From positions 1,488,001-1,552,000 of the forward strand of contig WWBZ02000073.1 in the NCBI GenBank assembly GCA_011503125.2: a stretch of DNA of 64,000 nucleotides, written 5' to 3'. Below are positions 48,514 through 60,282 of the stretch, piece by piece. Both the position numbers and the translations under genes were made by a program. The DNA comes from Botryosphaeria dothidea (taxonomy: Eukaryota > Ascomycota > Dothideomycetes > Botryosphaeriales > Botryosphaeriaceae). How positions within the stretch are numbered: the first letter of the stretch is position 1; each line of letters opens with the position of its first letter. The notes beneath the pieces are model-generated. The model was given only the letters and a program-made list of their open reading frames with translations. It was not told where the DNA came from and made no database searches.

Positions 48514-49244
48514 ATGCCGAAAGAAGTCAGAGCACCATCACACCCTCACCGGGTCCAGCCCGTCAACCTCCCGACTCAATCATCCTCCTCAAGTCGGGAA
48601 GCGCGGGGTGTGGCACAATGGCTGCCTTCGGACGATGAACGCCTAATGGAGGCTCGTAAATCAGGCCTCAACTGGCAGCCTATCGCCGCCCGATATTTCC
48701 CGAACAAGACACCGAACGCGTGCCGCAAACGCCACGAACGCCTCATGGAGCGACAGAACGCGCAGGACCTGGATGGCGTCAAGCTCGAAGTGCTGGCGCG
48801 CGAATACATGAACGTCCGGAAGGAGATGTGGAGCATCCTCGCCGAGCGGGTTGGAGAAAAATGGGCAACGGTGGAAGCCAAGGTAAGCACCGATCCTTTC
48901 CTCGAAGAATGAATCCCTGTTGACAGTCGTTGTGGCAGTGCATGGAGCGCGGGCTCAAGAACCTCCAGGCAGCATACCGGGCCGGACAGCGCAAGGAACG
49001 AGACAATTACGAGGGCGATAGCGGACGAGGTAACTTCTACGAAGGCGACAGCGGCATCGGGTGCTCGGATGCTGAGAACGAGGTAGAGGAATACTCGTCA
49101 TCGCTCGATGCCGGCCCGAGCCATGGCGGACCTGGACACCAGCAACAGCCACAGCCCGGCGGGGCTGGAGGCTTCCCACCGACGCAGAGGGGCGGCCCCT
49201 CAATCCAGTCAATGCTCTCGCCCGAGCCACACCCAGGACAGTAG
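48514..49244 (+). CDS. Myb/SANT-like DNA-binding protein
   Basis: Two exons, 48514-48882 and 48939-49244 (56-nt phase-0 intron), giving 224 aa. Residues ~30-80 form a Myb/SANT-like unit: WLPSDDERLMEARKSGLNWQ, then IAARYFPNKTPNACRKRHER. The spacing of W, L and the basic third helix is typical. A second helical segment follows (YMNVRKEMWSILAERVGEKW) and continues over the intron (CMERGLKNLQAAYRAGQRKE). The C terminus is acidic, then Gly/Pro/Gln-rich. An alternative acceptor at 48926 (TTGACAG) is also in frame and would add four codons (SLWQ). Such short proteins are common in filamentous fungi. Its targets are unknown. Confidence 0.75.
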
Positions 49245-49991
49245 GGATGGAGTAAAGAATCGAGTGTTTGTGGCGCAGACCCGTGACGAACCCCGGGCCG
49301 ATGGCGTAACGAATTTTCTTCAGTGTGCTGTCTGACTTTCTGTTTCTACTTCTTTCCTTCTCTTGGCTGTTAAGCTCTGTACTATTGCCCCAGATACCAC
49401 GGGACGGACGGATTGAGGGAGGGTCATTGTGCTTTGGGCGTTGCGACTAGGGGAGGCGGGATCGCTCGTTTCTGGCGGGCCTATTGGCTGCTTTTTGGTC
49501 TTTCATGTACGAAATAGACGGAAGGAAAAAGATTCTGCGGCAGGCCCGTGTGTGCGACCATCCGTAAAGAGATGAAGGGAGCGGCTAAAAGGGCAGCTTG
49601 CGTAGACAAGACGCGCCATGCAGGCCCCTCCCGCAGCGCGGCATTGCTTCCATTGCTTGGCATAGCGCCCCGAGCGACCGCTTTCGAGGGCGCCAAGAGC
49701 GGCGCCCCTGGCCGGCGTCGCAATATAGCAGTTTCACGCTGACTTTAACGGCGCTCCCATTCGACGACGAGTGTGGAGACTGTGTAGAGAAATAAGAGCG
49801 CGCAGCGGGCAAGCGCGGATTTGGCAGGCGTCCACGGCGGCGATGACGAATACCTGCACCGACACCACCCGCCGTCCCGCCGGGCCCTGTCACAATCTTG
49901 CATTGCCATCTACTTTTCCCAGGCGAACAGCAGGCCAAGCCGGCGGTGGTGCTGAAGTCTGTCTTTTCCAGCTAGCTCTCGTCTCTCCCTT
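49245..49991. other. Intergenic, no gene recognised
   Basis: 3' flank of the Myb-like gene and promoter of the cation carrier. No exon, repeat or RNA was recognised. Confidence 0.4.
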
Positions 49992-51802
49992 ATGCTCGCG
50001 CGCGTCGCCTGCTGCAATGGCGCGTCGTCCCTGTCCGTGTTACGCGTCGTGCGGCCGTGGGACCGGCTGCGAGTGATGGCCGCCGGAGGGCCACGTTCAG
50101 CCTGCGCCTCGACCTCCCTCGCGCCCTCCACCATTAAACTCGCCCTCGGCCGCGCTCTCTCGACCTCGACTCCGGCCCATTCCTCCTCTCCCGCGCCCTC
50201 CGCCCTCTTCGCCCCGTCCTCGCCGCGCCGCCTGCGAGTCGCCGTCTCGTCGACCCCCTCCAATTGCCCGCGCTGCTCCTCCGTCTTCACAACCGCACTC
50301 GCCCGCACTCCCCAAAGCTTGCGCCAGCTCAGGAAGCTTAATCCCGCCATGAGCGCGATCCAGACAAGATCACACGCTGGCCACAGTCACGGCCATGGCC
50401 ACCATCACCACCACACCGACCCGACGCTGCTGCTGAGCAAGGACAAGAACGATGCCGCCGTGCGCATCACGCGACTCGGTTTATACCTCAACGTCGTGCT
50501 CGCCATAGGCAAGGGCATTGCTGGCTACTACTGGAACAGCAAGAGTATGTTTCTGCCGTTCCGCGGACTGCCCCTTATACCCCCGCTCGGCGGATTGTGG
50601 GCAACCAACATGGTGTTGTGATCTGTAGGCTGACTTGGACACCACAGTGCTCATTGGCGACGCTTTCCACTCGCTCTCGGACATGGTATCGGACATCATG
50701 ACGCTTATTACGGTCAAGTGGGCTCTGCGGCCTCCCTCGGAGCGTTACCCCACCGGTTTCGGCAAGATTGAGTGTCTGGGCAGTTTGGGGGTGTCGTCGA
50801 TATTGCTGCTGGGCGGCTTGGGCATCGGCTGGAGTGCGATGCTCACCCTCAGCCAGATGTTCGCTCCCGAGCTTGCCGACGCTCTCGCTCACTTTGATTT
50901 CCTCGGATTGGGTCACGGCCACGACCATGGCCACGGTGATCACGGACACAGCCACAGCGCAATTGACATGGCTGCCGCCGTCCCCAGCCTGAACGCCGCC
51001 TGGTTGCTAATTGCGTCTGCGGGAGTGAAGGAGTGGTTGGTTTATGCAAGTACGTTTCCCTGCTTCGCCGCTATTCGCCCAGGGTCCTGTCAACGGCCAG
51101 ACGGCTGTCAATTGGCCGAGCAATGCTAACCCACGTGCAGCGCGCAAGGTCGCCCGCGAAAGGAAGTCCAGCGTCCTCTTCAGCAACGCCATGCACCACC
51201 GCATCGACTCGTTCACGGCCATCCTCACCGCCGCCATCATCATGGCCTCCAACTTCGCCACCAACGCCGCCTGGCTCGACCCCGTCGGCTCGCTCATCAT
51301 CACCGGCATGGTCGTCAAGGCTGGCTACGAGAACTTGTTCCAAGCTTTCAGCGAGCTTATCGACGTCTCCATCGACGACGAGATCAAATCCTCCGTCCGC
51401 CGCGCTACCTCGAAGGCCCTGACCGACGCGGGTATGTACTCGGAGAGCTCGGATGCCAACGCCGTCCAGATCAAGAACGTGGGTGGTCTCAAGTCTGGCC
51501 CCAACTACCTGCTCGAGCTCGAGCTGGCCGTGCCCGCCTCTTGGACCATCGAGCAGACGAACGGTGTTGAGGACCTCGTCCGCGCGCGCGTCGGCGCCAA
51601 GGTGCGTGGTGCGAAGTGTGTCAAGATCAGGTTCGTCGCGGCCGACAGGGAGCGTGACGGCCCGGATTTCTTGGACGAGTTTATTCCGAGCGATGTTAGC
51701 GCGAAGAGTAGCCCTGGGGATCATGAGGAGCATGACCATCATCACGAGCACGAGCATACGCATGAGCACAAGGCGAACGGCGGCGTTACGAAGAGAAGAT
51801 GA
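49992..51802 (+). CDS. Cation-diffusion-facilitator carrier, mitochondrial MMT1/2-like
   Basis: Predicted mitochondrial metal (iron or other divalent cation) transporter of the CDF family. Exons are 49992-50544, 50648-51049 and 51141-51802. Introns are 103 and 91 nt, both phase 1. The product is 538 aa. The N terminus is long and Arg/Ser-rich, without acidic residues at the start, as in a mitochondrial presequence. A His-rich patch follows (HAGHSHGHGHHHHHTD). Metal-site motifs are DAFHSLSD in the second helix and MHHRIDS in the fifth. PPSERYPTGFGKIECLGSLG is the family cytosolic loop. A second His loop (HGHDHGHGDHGHSHS) lies between helices, and the C-terminal domain ends in another His-rich run. 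Which metal is moved cannot be read. MMT-like is by resemblance of the loop and the presequence. Confidence 0.85.
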
Positions 51803-52314
51803 GATGTAGGGACTGTTTAAGAAAATTGTATCACTTGCTAGGATTTGCTTTTGTATATAGGAGAGAATACCCTTTTTGAATTGCTCACTGTGCTGCATGG
51901 AGTAGAAGTCGGCTTGGCTGGTGCGGTGGTGGCCTTGTTCTGTTTGGGCGATCGGGTATAGGAGGCGTTTTACGCGGGCGTTGGATCGAGCCTTGGGATG
52001 TGTATAGTACGTTTGGAAGACTAAGAAAAAAGAAGAGACGTTAAAAAGAAGGGATGAGAAGAGATCGGTTTATACAAACAGGTTGAAATTGCTTGAATTT
52101 CTTTTGCGGATGATATTGATGATATGTGTGCGCATTCCAAGACACCGAATAAGTTCGAATTACAATCTTTAGCAACGATACTAATTAACCTAATGCTAGA
52201 TCGACAATCTATAGTTCCAACTCCAAGAAGGTAATACTCCTAGTAAGATCGCGTTCTTCTCATCACCTCACCACATGTCAGACAATTTCTACTTCCTCCA
52301 AAAACGCGACCTTC
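51803..52314. other. Convergent 3' flanks
   Basis: AT-rich sequence between two genes facing each other tail to tail. No feature was seen apart from likely 3' UTRs. Confidence 0.4.
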
Positions 52315-54350
52315 TCACTGCCTCTCCAACACATACTTCTCAACTCCATCGAACCCCTTCACCGCGTCTCCATACCTCTCAAACACGCCCTCGCGATACC
52401 CGTCCGCAATCCGCCGCACGAAGCTCTCCTCGTCCCACCTTGCCTCAATGAACCCCTCAAACGTCTCGATCCCCTCGCCCTCCCCTTGCCGCACGCTCGG
52501 CGCCTCCGCGTCGGCGGTGTGCACCTTCCGCTCGACGCCCCACACGGCCTTGTACGCGGCGCCCAGCGCGCACGCGTTGCCGCCGATATCGAGGCGATAC
52601 ACGCCCTCGGCGCCGCCGAGCACCTGGCCGCACAGGTCCGCGATGGCCGCGTTCTGCGAGCCGCCGCCGACGAGGTACACGCGGCGGGGCTGCGCGGGGA
52701 GCGGGTTTCCCTTGGCGTCTTTCTGGGGAGTCACGAGGCTGGCGGAGCGGAGGCGGAGGGAGAGGAATTGCGACTCGACGATGGCGCGGGCGTCGGTGGC
52801 CGGGCCGCCCCAGCGAGGGTCGCTGCCGCCGTCGTCGCCAGCGCTGGGGAGGGGCGTGATGGCGGCGCTGGAAGGGTCGTAGAGGAAGCGCCAGGTGCCG
52901 GCCTTGACATTGGGCACGATTTCCGGGCGCGGGAAGAAGAGGCCGAGCTTCATGGGCTCCTTGGAGCTGGGGTTCGCCTGGCCGAGGACGGCGTCGGAGA
53001 GGGCGGTGGTGTTGAACTTGTCCCAAGACTTCTCGGGCTGGTTGGTGAGCTTGTTGAGAGCGTCGCGGACGTGCTCGCGGGCGAGGCCGCCGTTCTTGTA
53101 GCAGAGCATGAACATGTACAGGCCGGCGGTGGTCGGGTGGTTCATGAAGTGGTATGCCGGGTCGGGCTTGTACTTGGGCGTGCTCATCAGGAACGTCGTG
53201 CTCGTGCCGAGACTGACAATCGCGTCTCCTTCTCTCAGTGGGAGAGCCAGGATCGTGGCCGGATTGTCACCGGTTGCTGGAACGATGCCGCAGTCCTTGT
53301 TGAAGCCGTAGCGAGAGACGAAGTACTGGCTGACCTTGCCAAATGGCTTACCACCATCCTCAAAGACGGGACCAAGCTTTTCCTTCAGGGCAGAGACGCC
53401 GGAGGATCCACCGGCGCAAAGCTGCAGAAGCTCCTCTTGCCATTGGCCGTTGTGGATGTCATACAAATTCATTCCGCAAACATCTCCAATGTCGATGGGA
53501 GCAACGCGGCCTAGGAAGACAGAGGACAGGAACGAAGACACAATCGAAATCCGAGACGTCTTCGCGTAGTGATCCGGGTACTTCTGGCGATATCGCATGA
53601 TCTGAGGGCCACTGAAGCGCTGCGCAAAAAGGTCAGTCCTCAATTGGCCGGTTAAAACCAATGATGAGCACTTACGTGGTGAGCCTTGCTTCCCGTCACC
53701 TGTGCCAGCTTCTCCGGGCTCCCCAAGCACTTGTCAAACTCCTCGCACTGCTTCTGTGTGCTTGCATCTTGCCAATTCGGGCTGTGCTCGTGTGCAAACG
53801 CGCCAACCTCCTGCACGTCCTTCCACTTCCCGTCAGCAGTCTTTCCGATCAGCTGCTCCGCCATCCCTGCGCCTGCATCCAAGCTTCCCATTGCCTTCTC
53901 GGCGTTGGGGCCCCAGAACACCGTTCCGTGCTGCATGCCCGCGCCAGCGACGCCCTTGACGCGGCCAAAGTCCAGGCCTTGGTCGCGCAGGCGCGACAGG
54001 ACGAGGTCCAGGGCTTCGAGCCACATGGCGACGGGGGCGAAGATTTCATTCTCGGCCGGGTTGGTGAGCACGCCCTTCTTGATGCCGTGGTGGGCGAGGT
54101 CGGCGTCGAAATCGACGACGGCGGAGTAGACGAGCTTCAGGTTCGAGGCTACGACCAGGCCTGCGGAGGAGCGTGGCGGATGCGCGTCAGCAGACTTCTT
54201 CTTTGGTCATCAATTGGGTGCTGAGGAAGCCAAGATGCCGCGTGCCGGCGCCCAACGCGGGGGAAAGAGGAGGGGAAGGTACATACACTTGCACTGCTGC
54301 GTGGACAGGTCGAAGCCCATATACAGGTCGCCGTTCGCCGCGTCTGCCAT
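52315..54350 (-). CDS. XKS1: D-xylulose kinase
   Basis: Cytosolic kinase that converts D-xylulose to xylulose 5-phosphate, the last step of the fungal xylose/arabinose route into the pentose phosphate pathway. Exons are 54350-54287, 54160-53676 and 53619-52315. Introns are 126 nt (phase 1) and 56 nt (phase 0). The product is 617 aa. FGGY-kinase signatures are [13 protein letters not shown] (phosphate-1 loop), then [17 protein letters not shown] and [15 protein letters not shown]. Later come [20 protein letters not shown], then [20 protein letters not shown], the Gly-rich [12 protein letters not shown], and [20 protein letters not shown] (adenine-binding). The tiny first exon carries the conserved GFDLSTQ and is needed for catalysis. 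The 3' end is convergent with the cation carrier. Confidence 0.93.
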
Positions 54351-55666
54351 GGCGGTTGCGGTGGGAGCTCCGTGAGGGTGCTGGGATGACGATAGAGCGT
54401 GTTCCGCGGTGTTCCACGAGAAGAACGCTTAGGAGGGCGTGTCTTTTGAGCTCTGGGGGGAGTTCAGGTGACGGTCAGGAAAGTGTTGAGGTGGAGGAAG
54501 GAAGCCTCGGACATCAAGAATATATTGTCAGCGGACAATTGGGAGACAGTGTCGTGAAGGAAGCGGGGGGAAGCAGGTGGCTATCGTGTCCGCCCACCGG
54601 GGTAGTGGACCGCACACTGACGTGAAAGCTCCGACATCGTGGAACGTGGGGCAAGCGGTCAGGGTTCATAGCTCCAGAGGGCCTCGCTTATCAAGCGCCT
54701 CCGGGAAAGGCTTTGTTGTTTTCAAAGCTGTGCTTTCATCATCCCGAAAAAATTATTCCTCGGTCTCCCAAGTTTTCTTCCCCGACCCGAGAGCTAGCTC
54801 CTTCGAGGCCAGGGTGGCGTGTTTCGTGCCACGAAGGCACCTGCGAGTGACAAGGTGCGAAAGATATCACAAGAGTCATACCATACGTAATTTACTGCAA
54901 TGTCCGAGAGAATTGCGGTAAGCAAAGATTCAGCTGTGGTCAGAGGCTGGCAGGCCAAGTGTCTTTACCCGTCCACCAATCGCCTGCATTCCCGTCTCTG
55001 GCCTTTATCCGGTGGACGATAACCAATTAGCCTGCAACAACAGCCTCTATCGTGGTCTAGATTGTGGTGTTGAGGTCGCTTCCGCTCCACAGAATAGCGG
55101 CGACTCGCATTTTTAGCGAATTTAGCTGCTGCATCCGCTTCCGCCCGCCGGGACAATTTGCATGATCTGCCCAGGCATGATTCTTCTAGCGCAGAGTCCG
55201 CCTTCCATTCGTTTCATATACGGAGGCTCCTAAGAGCTTGGTTGACATGTGAAAGCAACAAATCTGATGATTGGCAAATGATACGTCCACACCCAGGCGC
55301 TTTGATCGAGCCTCGTGCCCGATCTTGCTTTGCTGCAGCTATAGTAAGTAGCGCTGATTCCACGTCCCGGATCCAATGCACCCAGATTCACCATGCGCGT
55401 CCGGCAGATCCTTGTCACAATGTACTGAATCCTACACACAATCGTGGATATCAAGTATGATGATTAGATGTTAATGAGAGTAGATCGCTTCGTCTCTCTT
55501 CATAGAGGGTCGTTGCCTCTCGTTTTCCTCCCGCCAAATCCAGCCTAAACACCATTCCCATCATCTCAGACAGGAGAAACCCGGGTATACCATCACCACA
55601 GATAATTAAACGCAAATCAATTATTTACAGAGGAAAAAGGGGCCTCCGGGGCTCCCGAACAGAATT
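54351..55666. other. Intergenic, xylulokinase promoter
   Basis: Promoter and leader of the xylulokinase gene at the left, 3' flank of the membrane protein gene at the right. No gene was recognised between. Confidence 0.4.
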
Positions 55667-56913
55667 TTACTCCTGCCTCAAAGGTAGGTCACCGCTCCCA
55701 TTCAACGAGTTGTAAGCCTTCGTCCTCGGCGTGACCGGGTGCATAGGTGGCGGCGGTGACGAATTACTAGAGCCCGCGTGAACCGGAGAAATGGGAGGGT
55801 GGGGATAGTTCTGCATCTCCCACTGCTGCTTGCTCCAGTCGACCTGCCCGTCTGCTCCATAGTGTGTCGGCGCCGGGTGGATTTGCTGTGGGCTTTGTGG
55901 ACTGCCGTAGTTCTGCTGCCATTGCGAGTACGCAGTCCCAGGAGTGAATGGAGAACGCGGTGGATATGTGGCGCTAACGGGACCGTAAGGAGTATGCGGA
56001 GTATATGGAGATTGTGGAGCAAACGACGGTGACATGGGATGCCCTTGTTGTGCCCAGTATTGCTCATTGGTCATCTGCAATTGCTGCTGGTGGATGGATG
56101 CTGCTTCGGCGGCAAGTTCGGCTTTGAGAGACTCGAACTTGGCTTTACGCTCGGCTTTGGCATGGACCTTTTCGGAGTGTCTCTCGCGTGCCGCTTTTGT
56201 AGGGATCATCGAATGGATGGCAAGGATGAAGAAGAGGGAGAAAAGGACACTGTCGATCACACACAGTCAGAAGATATACAGGTACGGGCAGTGCGGATGC
56301 TCTTACATCATGAGGCAAGTGAGTACGAAAGCACTCTTTGCTTGCAGGCAGTAGCCCTTCAATTGCGAGGTACTGGCAACACTGCAGCTCTTGCCAATGT
56401 ACCAGGGAAGGCCGGTGGATTGGCGCCTCGGGTCGATCGTATCCTTGCCGGACTGCCCAAATGCGCTGTACGCATACAAGGCAATTTCAAGCGCATGGAC
56501 AAGAAGCGACACGATGGGATAAAACACATGCAGTACGAACATGGTCGCCTTGCAAAGCATGATGAACATTGAGAGCACCGAGATGACAAGATTCCATGAG
56601 GTAATGCTGTTGACGATGTCAGCTTGTGTACTGCATTAATACCGCAACCTGAAGATTCGGGCAATACTTACAACTGACTCCATACGAGCGGTGTTTTTAC
56701 TGGTCTGTAGTTGGCCATGGCGTAGAGGACTGTATTCGGCGCACTGTTGTACCCCAGGTCACCGCCCTCTTGCCAGAGCTTGGTGCGATACAGATTGGGG
56801 TTCGCAATGCCGAACAGCGTAAGCACGGCGACGGTCAAGGGGAATTCCAGGACAATCAGCGCGAGCATGATCTTGCGGGTGCGCCAAGTGCGCGAGATGA
56901 AGAAGCCGCCCAT
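55667..56913 (-). CDS. Four-helix membrane protein, fungal family of unknown function
   Basis: Three exons give 374 aa: 56913-56672, 56606-56307 and 56249-55667. Introns are 65 and 57 nt, both phase 2. The start is MGGFFISRTWRTRKIMLALI. Membrane helices lie at about residues 15-35 (IMLALIVLEFPLTVAVLTLF), 83-105 (VISVLSMFIMLCKATMFVLH), 110-130 (IVSLLVHALEIALYAYSAFG) and 170-195 (TCLMIVLFSLFFILAIHSMI). Between helices are PNTVLYAMANYRPVKTPLVW and a small Cys-containing loop (CSVASTSQLKGYCLQAKSAF). After the last helix come IPTKAARERH, a short coiled coil and a cytosolic tail rich in Pro, Tyr, Ser and Gln. This topology is shared by a conserved filamentous-fungal family I recognise but cannot name. 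Its function is unknown. Confidence 0.8.
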
Positions 56914-58042
56914 GGTATCGTTGGCTGTGGATGCTGGGCTTTGGCGCCGCTGAAGATTCTGGGGAAGGCTGAAACGGAGTCCTGTCGATAAGCTGCAGGA
57001 GTAGCTGTCGGGGGCCGAAGAAGGGCGAGACTGTCAAATGGCGAGAGGAGCGCCGTCGCGATGGGCGAGGAAGCTGTTGTCGCCGAGAGCCAGCCGGCGG
57101 CTTGGAGAGGAGAGCGCTGGAGCTGTTCTTCACAGCGTCTTGATGGGAGAGATCCGGCGAGAGGAAGCTCACTCAAGCAAGCGGACTGGGACTCGGGCGG
57201 CGCAGGCCTTTTGGCGACTTGGGCCGGCCAGCGGGCCCCAAGCGGGCGAATATCATCTGCAGGTCAGCCGACGGCCAGCGCGCTCGCTGCCGGGGCCTTG
57301 CACAAGTCACTGCCGAAGCGCGGCCTGTGAGAGCGTGCGGTGCAACGCGGACGAGGGCAAGAACGTGCATTTGCGCCCTCGTTGGCTGCGCGCTCTGGGC
57401 TGCGGGGATGTGCGTTGATGGTGGCGCTTACAGGCCCGCCAATGGGAGCGCCCCAGTGCGCGCGGGAGCCGGCGCGCACGCGCCCCGCCGTGATCTGGCT
57501 CGCCGATTCTGCATGGGTTCGGCGGCTACAGACCTCGACAAGAGAAGCTTTGCACGACCTGCCCAAGCAGTGGATCGTCAAGCTTGCGTGGCTGCCCCAG
57601 TGATTCGAGCTGGTCAGATCGCGCACCTCACGGTCAGTCTGCCGTCTCGCCATGTCCGTGTCAGCCAAGTCAGATCCCATCTTTTGCCGTCCTCAGCGCG
57701 ATACGCCCGGGCGCAGTTTAGCCCCTCTGCAGCTGCTCCAAACGGGTATAGTGCCTCTCCGCAACTTCGGACGCAGTCCAAAAGGGCAAACAGGGCGCCC
57801 GGCAGCCCTTGCGGCTTTGTGCCCTCGCGGCTTTGTGCCCTCGTTCCAGAGCGCTTTCTCAGCCTCGTCGTGACTGACGTGAGGTCTCGGGCTTCATCAA
57901 GCCTCACCGTACAACATAAAATGTGCAATCTTCGGCTGATATCAGAATTGGCATTTGCCTCCTCGCTAGGTCTTATTTTCTCGTCTTTCTCATCGAGCAT
58001 GATCGCTATGCTACTCCACAGTCTTAGACCTCAGACGATGCC
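56914..58042. other. Intergenic, no gene recognised
   Basis: GC-rich leader and promoter of the membrane-protein gene, then 3' flank of the next minus-strand gene. Several Arg-rich frames are present but without domain or splice support. Confidence 0.4.
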
Positions 58043-59320
58043 TCACCACCATTTTTCACAAAGCACTCTATCAGCACTCATGCCCTCCTGTTTGCGCAAG
58101 AATTCCACCAGTTCATCTGTCATCTGCGGGGGTCCGCATACATAGCACACAGTCTGCTCTTTCTTCGACGCCCTAAGGGCATCGAGCACATCCTTCTTGT
58201 CCAAACGTCGGTACGATGGCGAGATGGCCGAATTTGCCAGTCTTCCGTCCTCGAATCTCTTTGCGCTTATCCCCTCTGCTCCGGTCAGGAAAAACTGCAA
58301 CTTCACTTGCTGCGGTCTATTCGAGGCAATGTGTAACAAGCGATCTGCAAACAGAATTTCACCGGTAGTGAACTTGGTCGCGTAGATGAATTCCACCAAT
58401 GGCGGCATGGTATCAGTTTGGTGCAAGTGTGAAATGATGGAGATCAGAGGGCTGTTCAGGCTTATTAGCTTCCTGGCTCCCAAGACGCGTGGCTGATGCC
58501 GTCTTTCCAAGATGGAACTCACTTAATCCCCACCCCTCCGGCAATGAACACGGCTTTCTGGATGTCCTGCGGTGGTGTTGTCGAAGTCGATGGCGGCCAT
58601 ACGAAACTACCGCCTACCCTGATGTCAACAGTCGAACCAAGAATATCAGACTTAGGCCGCCAGAGCCAGGCTGCAGGTTTATTTGGACTTTGCTGAACCG
58701 CAAGTTCCAAATACGGACGAAGCAAAATATTTTCTTGTTCCCTTGGGCTTGGATCGATGTTCAAAGACGTGGCCAAGTCAGACGTCACGGGAGCAGCATG
58801 TGCCGGCGCTGATGTGATTGTGAATCCACCAGCCTGATCCACTCCTGGGAGGTAGATATCAAGCCATTGACCAGGTAGGAACTTCCTGGCAGGATTCTTA
58901 TTAGCTCTCATGCTGACTGCAACCGAGGATGGTAACGCGCAATCACCCCTTCACGGATGTGATATATGCAATGCCTACTGACAGACTCTACTTGATGGGG
59001 TCTGTTAGGCAGAGCTTATGATGACTTACCTTAACCCCATTTTCCGAAGCACGTAGCTTGAATAGCCGAATAGTAGAATTAATATCTTCGATCTTCTCGA
59101 GGCGCAAAGTATGCAGATTCGGGTCACGAGGTTCGCTGGCCGTGCGATCCACATGAGGAATGCTGTCGACTTCTCGATCCATCGCAGGGCTTGAGGATAT
59201 AGTTCTCCGCAATAGACGCGATACCAACCTCTCTCGCAGAAGAAATTGAGGTGCAATCAGGAAGCGTGGGGAGAACAATGCTGGGCTGCGATAATTGAGC
59301 AGAGAGAGCAAATTGAGCAT
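58043..59320 (-). CDS. OXNAD1-like FAD/NAD(P)H oxidoreductase
   Basis: Ferredoxin-NADP-reductase-fold protein resembling OXNAD1 (oxidoreductase NAD-binding domain protein 1), probably mitochondrial. Exons are 59320-59030, 58881-58523 and 58451-58043. Introns are 148 nt (phase 0) and 71 nt (phase 2). The product is 352 aa. The N terminus is Arg/Leu/Ser-rich and lacks acidic residues for about 45 positions, as in a presequence. The flavin-binding half has FLPGQWLDIYLPGV and GGFTITSAP. VFIAGGVGINPLISIISHLH spans the second junction and starts the NAD-binding half. VCYVCGPPQMTDELVEFL is the nucleotide motif near the C terminus. The acceptor of intron 1 is not certain: an AAG nine codons nearer the start (after AATAAG) is also in phase and would add NPARK before FLPGQW. 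The electron partner is unknown. Confidence 0.85.
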
Positions 59321-60282
59321 AGCAGCTCAAGAACAACGGTGCTTTTCAGGACGTACGAACAAAAGCCCTGTAATGGAGGACACTCAATGAAATGATTGAT
59401 GAACGTGTCCTTGTAGGATGATGGTAGGACGAGAACTGTCCGGGCGACGCGACGCGGAGTCAAGCGGAGTGGTATCCGGACTATCGATAAGCTTTACGCC
59501 TCAGGCACCAATACGACCAACTCGCGCTGTCATAAGAGGAGTAGGAAGTTATTATTATGTAGAATCGCATAATTCTTCAAATTACGCTTCACTCATAACT
59601 TCTAGGGACATTTAAACAGGGTAGTACAGAGGGGCGCTGCAGCTGACGGTGAGCGTGCTAAATGCGAGATTCCTACTAACGGGTTAGAAAAAGATCGAAT
59701 TTATACTACTATGGGGAGTGAAAGCATTCGTCTGGACTGCTCTGTTAGTGGAAAATGCAATATAATTACATCCAGATGAATCCTTTCACTCCCAATTAAG
59801 TCGCATACTGCTAATCACTGGTTGCAGATGCAGAAAATTTTGTTTTTGCACCACGGGTACTACTCTATTTCTATAGCCTACATAAGTTTAGCAGGTGATG
59901 GTAGTCTCAAGCCTACCTATACAGGTTGCTTTACATACGTGCGCTATATTGATCCATAGCCATATTTAAGACATTTGCCCCAGCCGGCATTACGCACGAC
60001 GAGAAGCATGGGGCGCCACTGCAGGGCATCGGACAACTGGTTGGACACTTCTGGCCCCCGAAAACTTCGTGCTGATCCTGGAGCATAAAACATGCAGATC
60101 CGTGCCGTATCAGCCATTGTAGGCGGTTGCTGCCGCCAACGTGGATTCCGACTGTGCCACACCGGCGCCTAATTGACACGAGCGGCACAGGCATCGTTCA
60201 CTTTTCCCCTTCATTTTATCAGGCTACGCTCACACAATTCTGAGTGCTTTTCATTGTCTGTTCTTCTTGATGCTCTTGCACC
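59321..60282. other. Intergenic with MITE copy 3
   Basis: Between two divergent genes. It holds the third inverted-repeat element at 59712-59794 in AT-rich surroundings. No coding exon was recognised. Confidence 0.5.
59712..59794. mobile_element. MITE-like inverted-repeat element, copy 3
   Basis: 83 bp, the same length as copy 2. The left arm is GGGGAGTGAAAGCATTCGTC and the right arm ends ATGAATCCTTTCACTCCC. The reverse complement of its interior contains GTAATTATATTGCATTTTCC, which aligns with the interior of copy 2. It is therefore the same element inserted in the opposite orientation. No clear target duplication was seen. Confidence 0.75.

Noticed and set aside
51071..51898. 275-codon open frame antisense to the cation carrier
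   Set aside because: Overlaps the conserved CDF exon and has no recognisable domain.
52486..53514. 342-codon open frame antisense to xylulokinase
   Set aside because: Val/Ala/Gly/Glu-rich shadow of the kinase exon, without domain or splice support.
59931..60194. 87-codon minus-strand open frame upstream of the Cys-rich gene
   Set aside because: No conserved domain, no splice partners, and located in promoter sequence.
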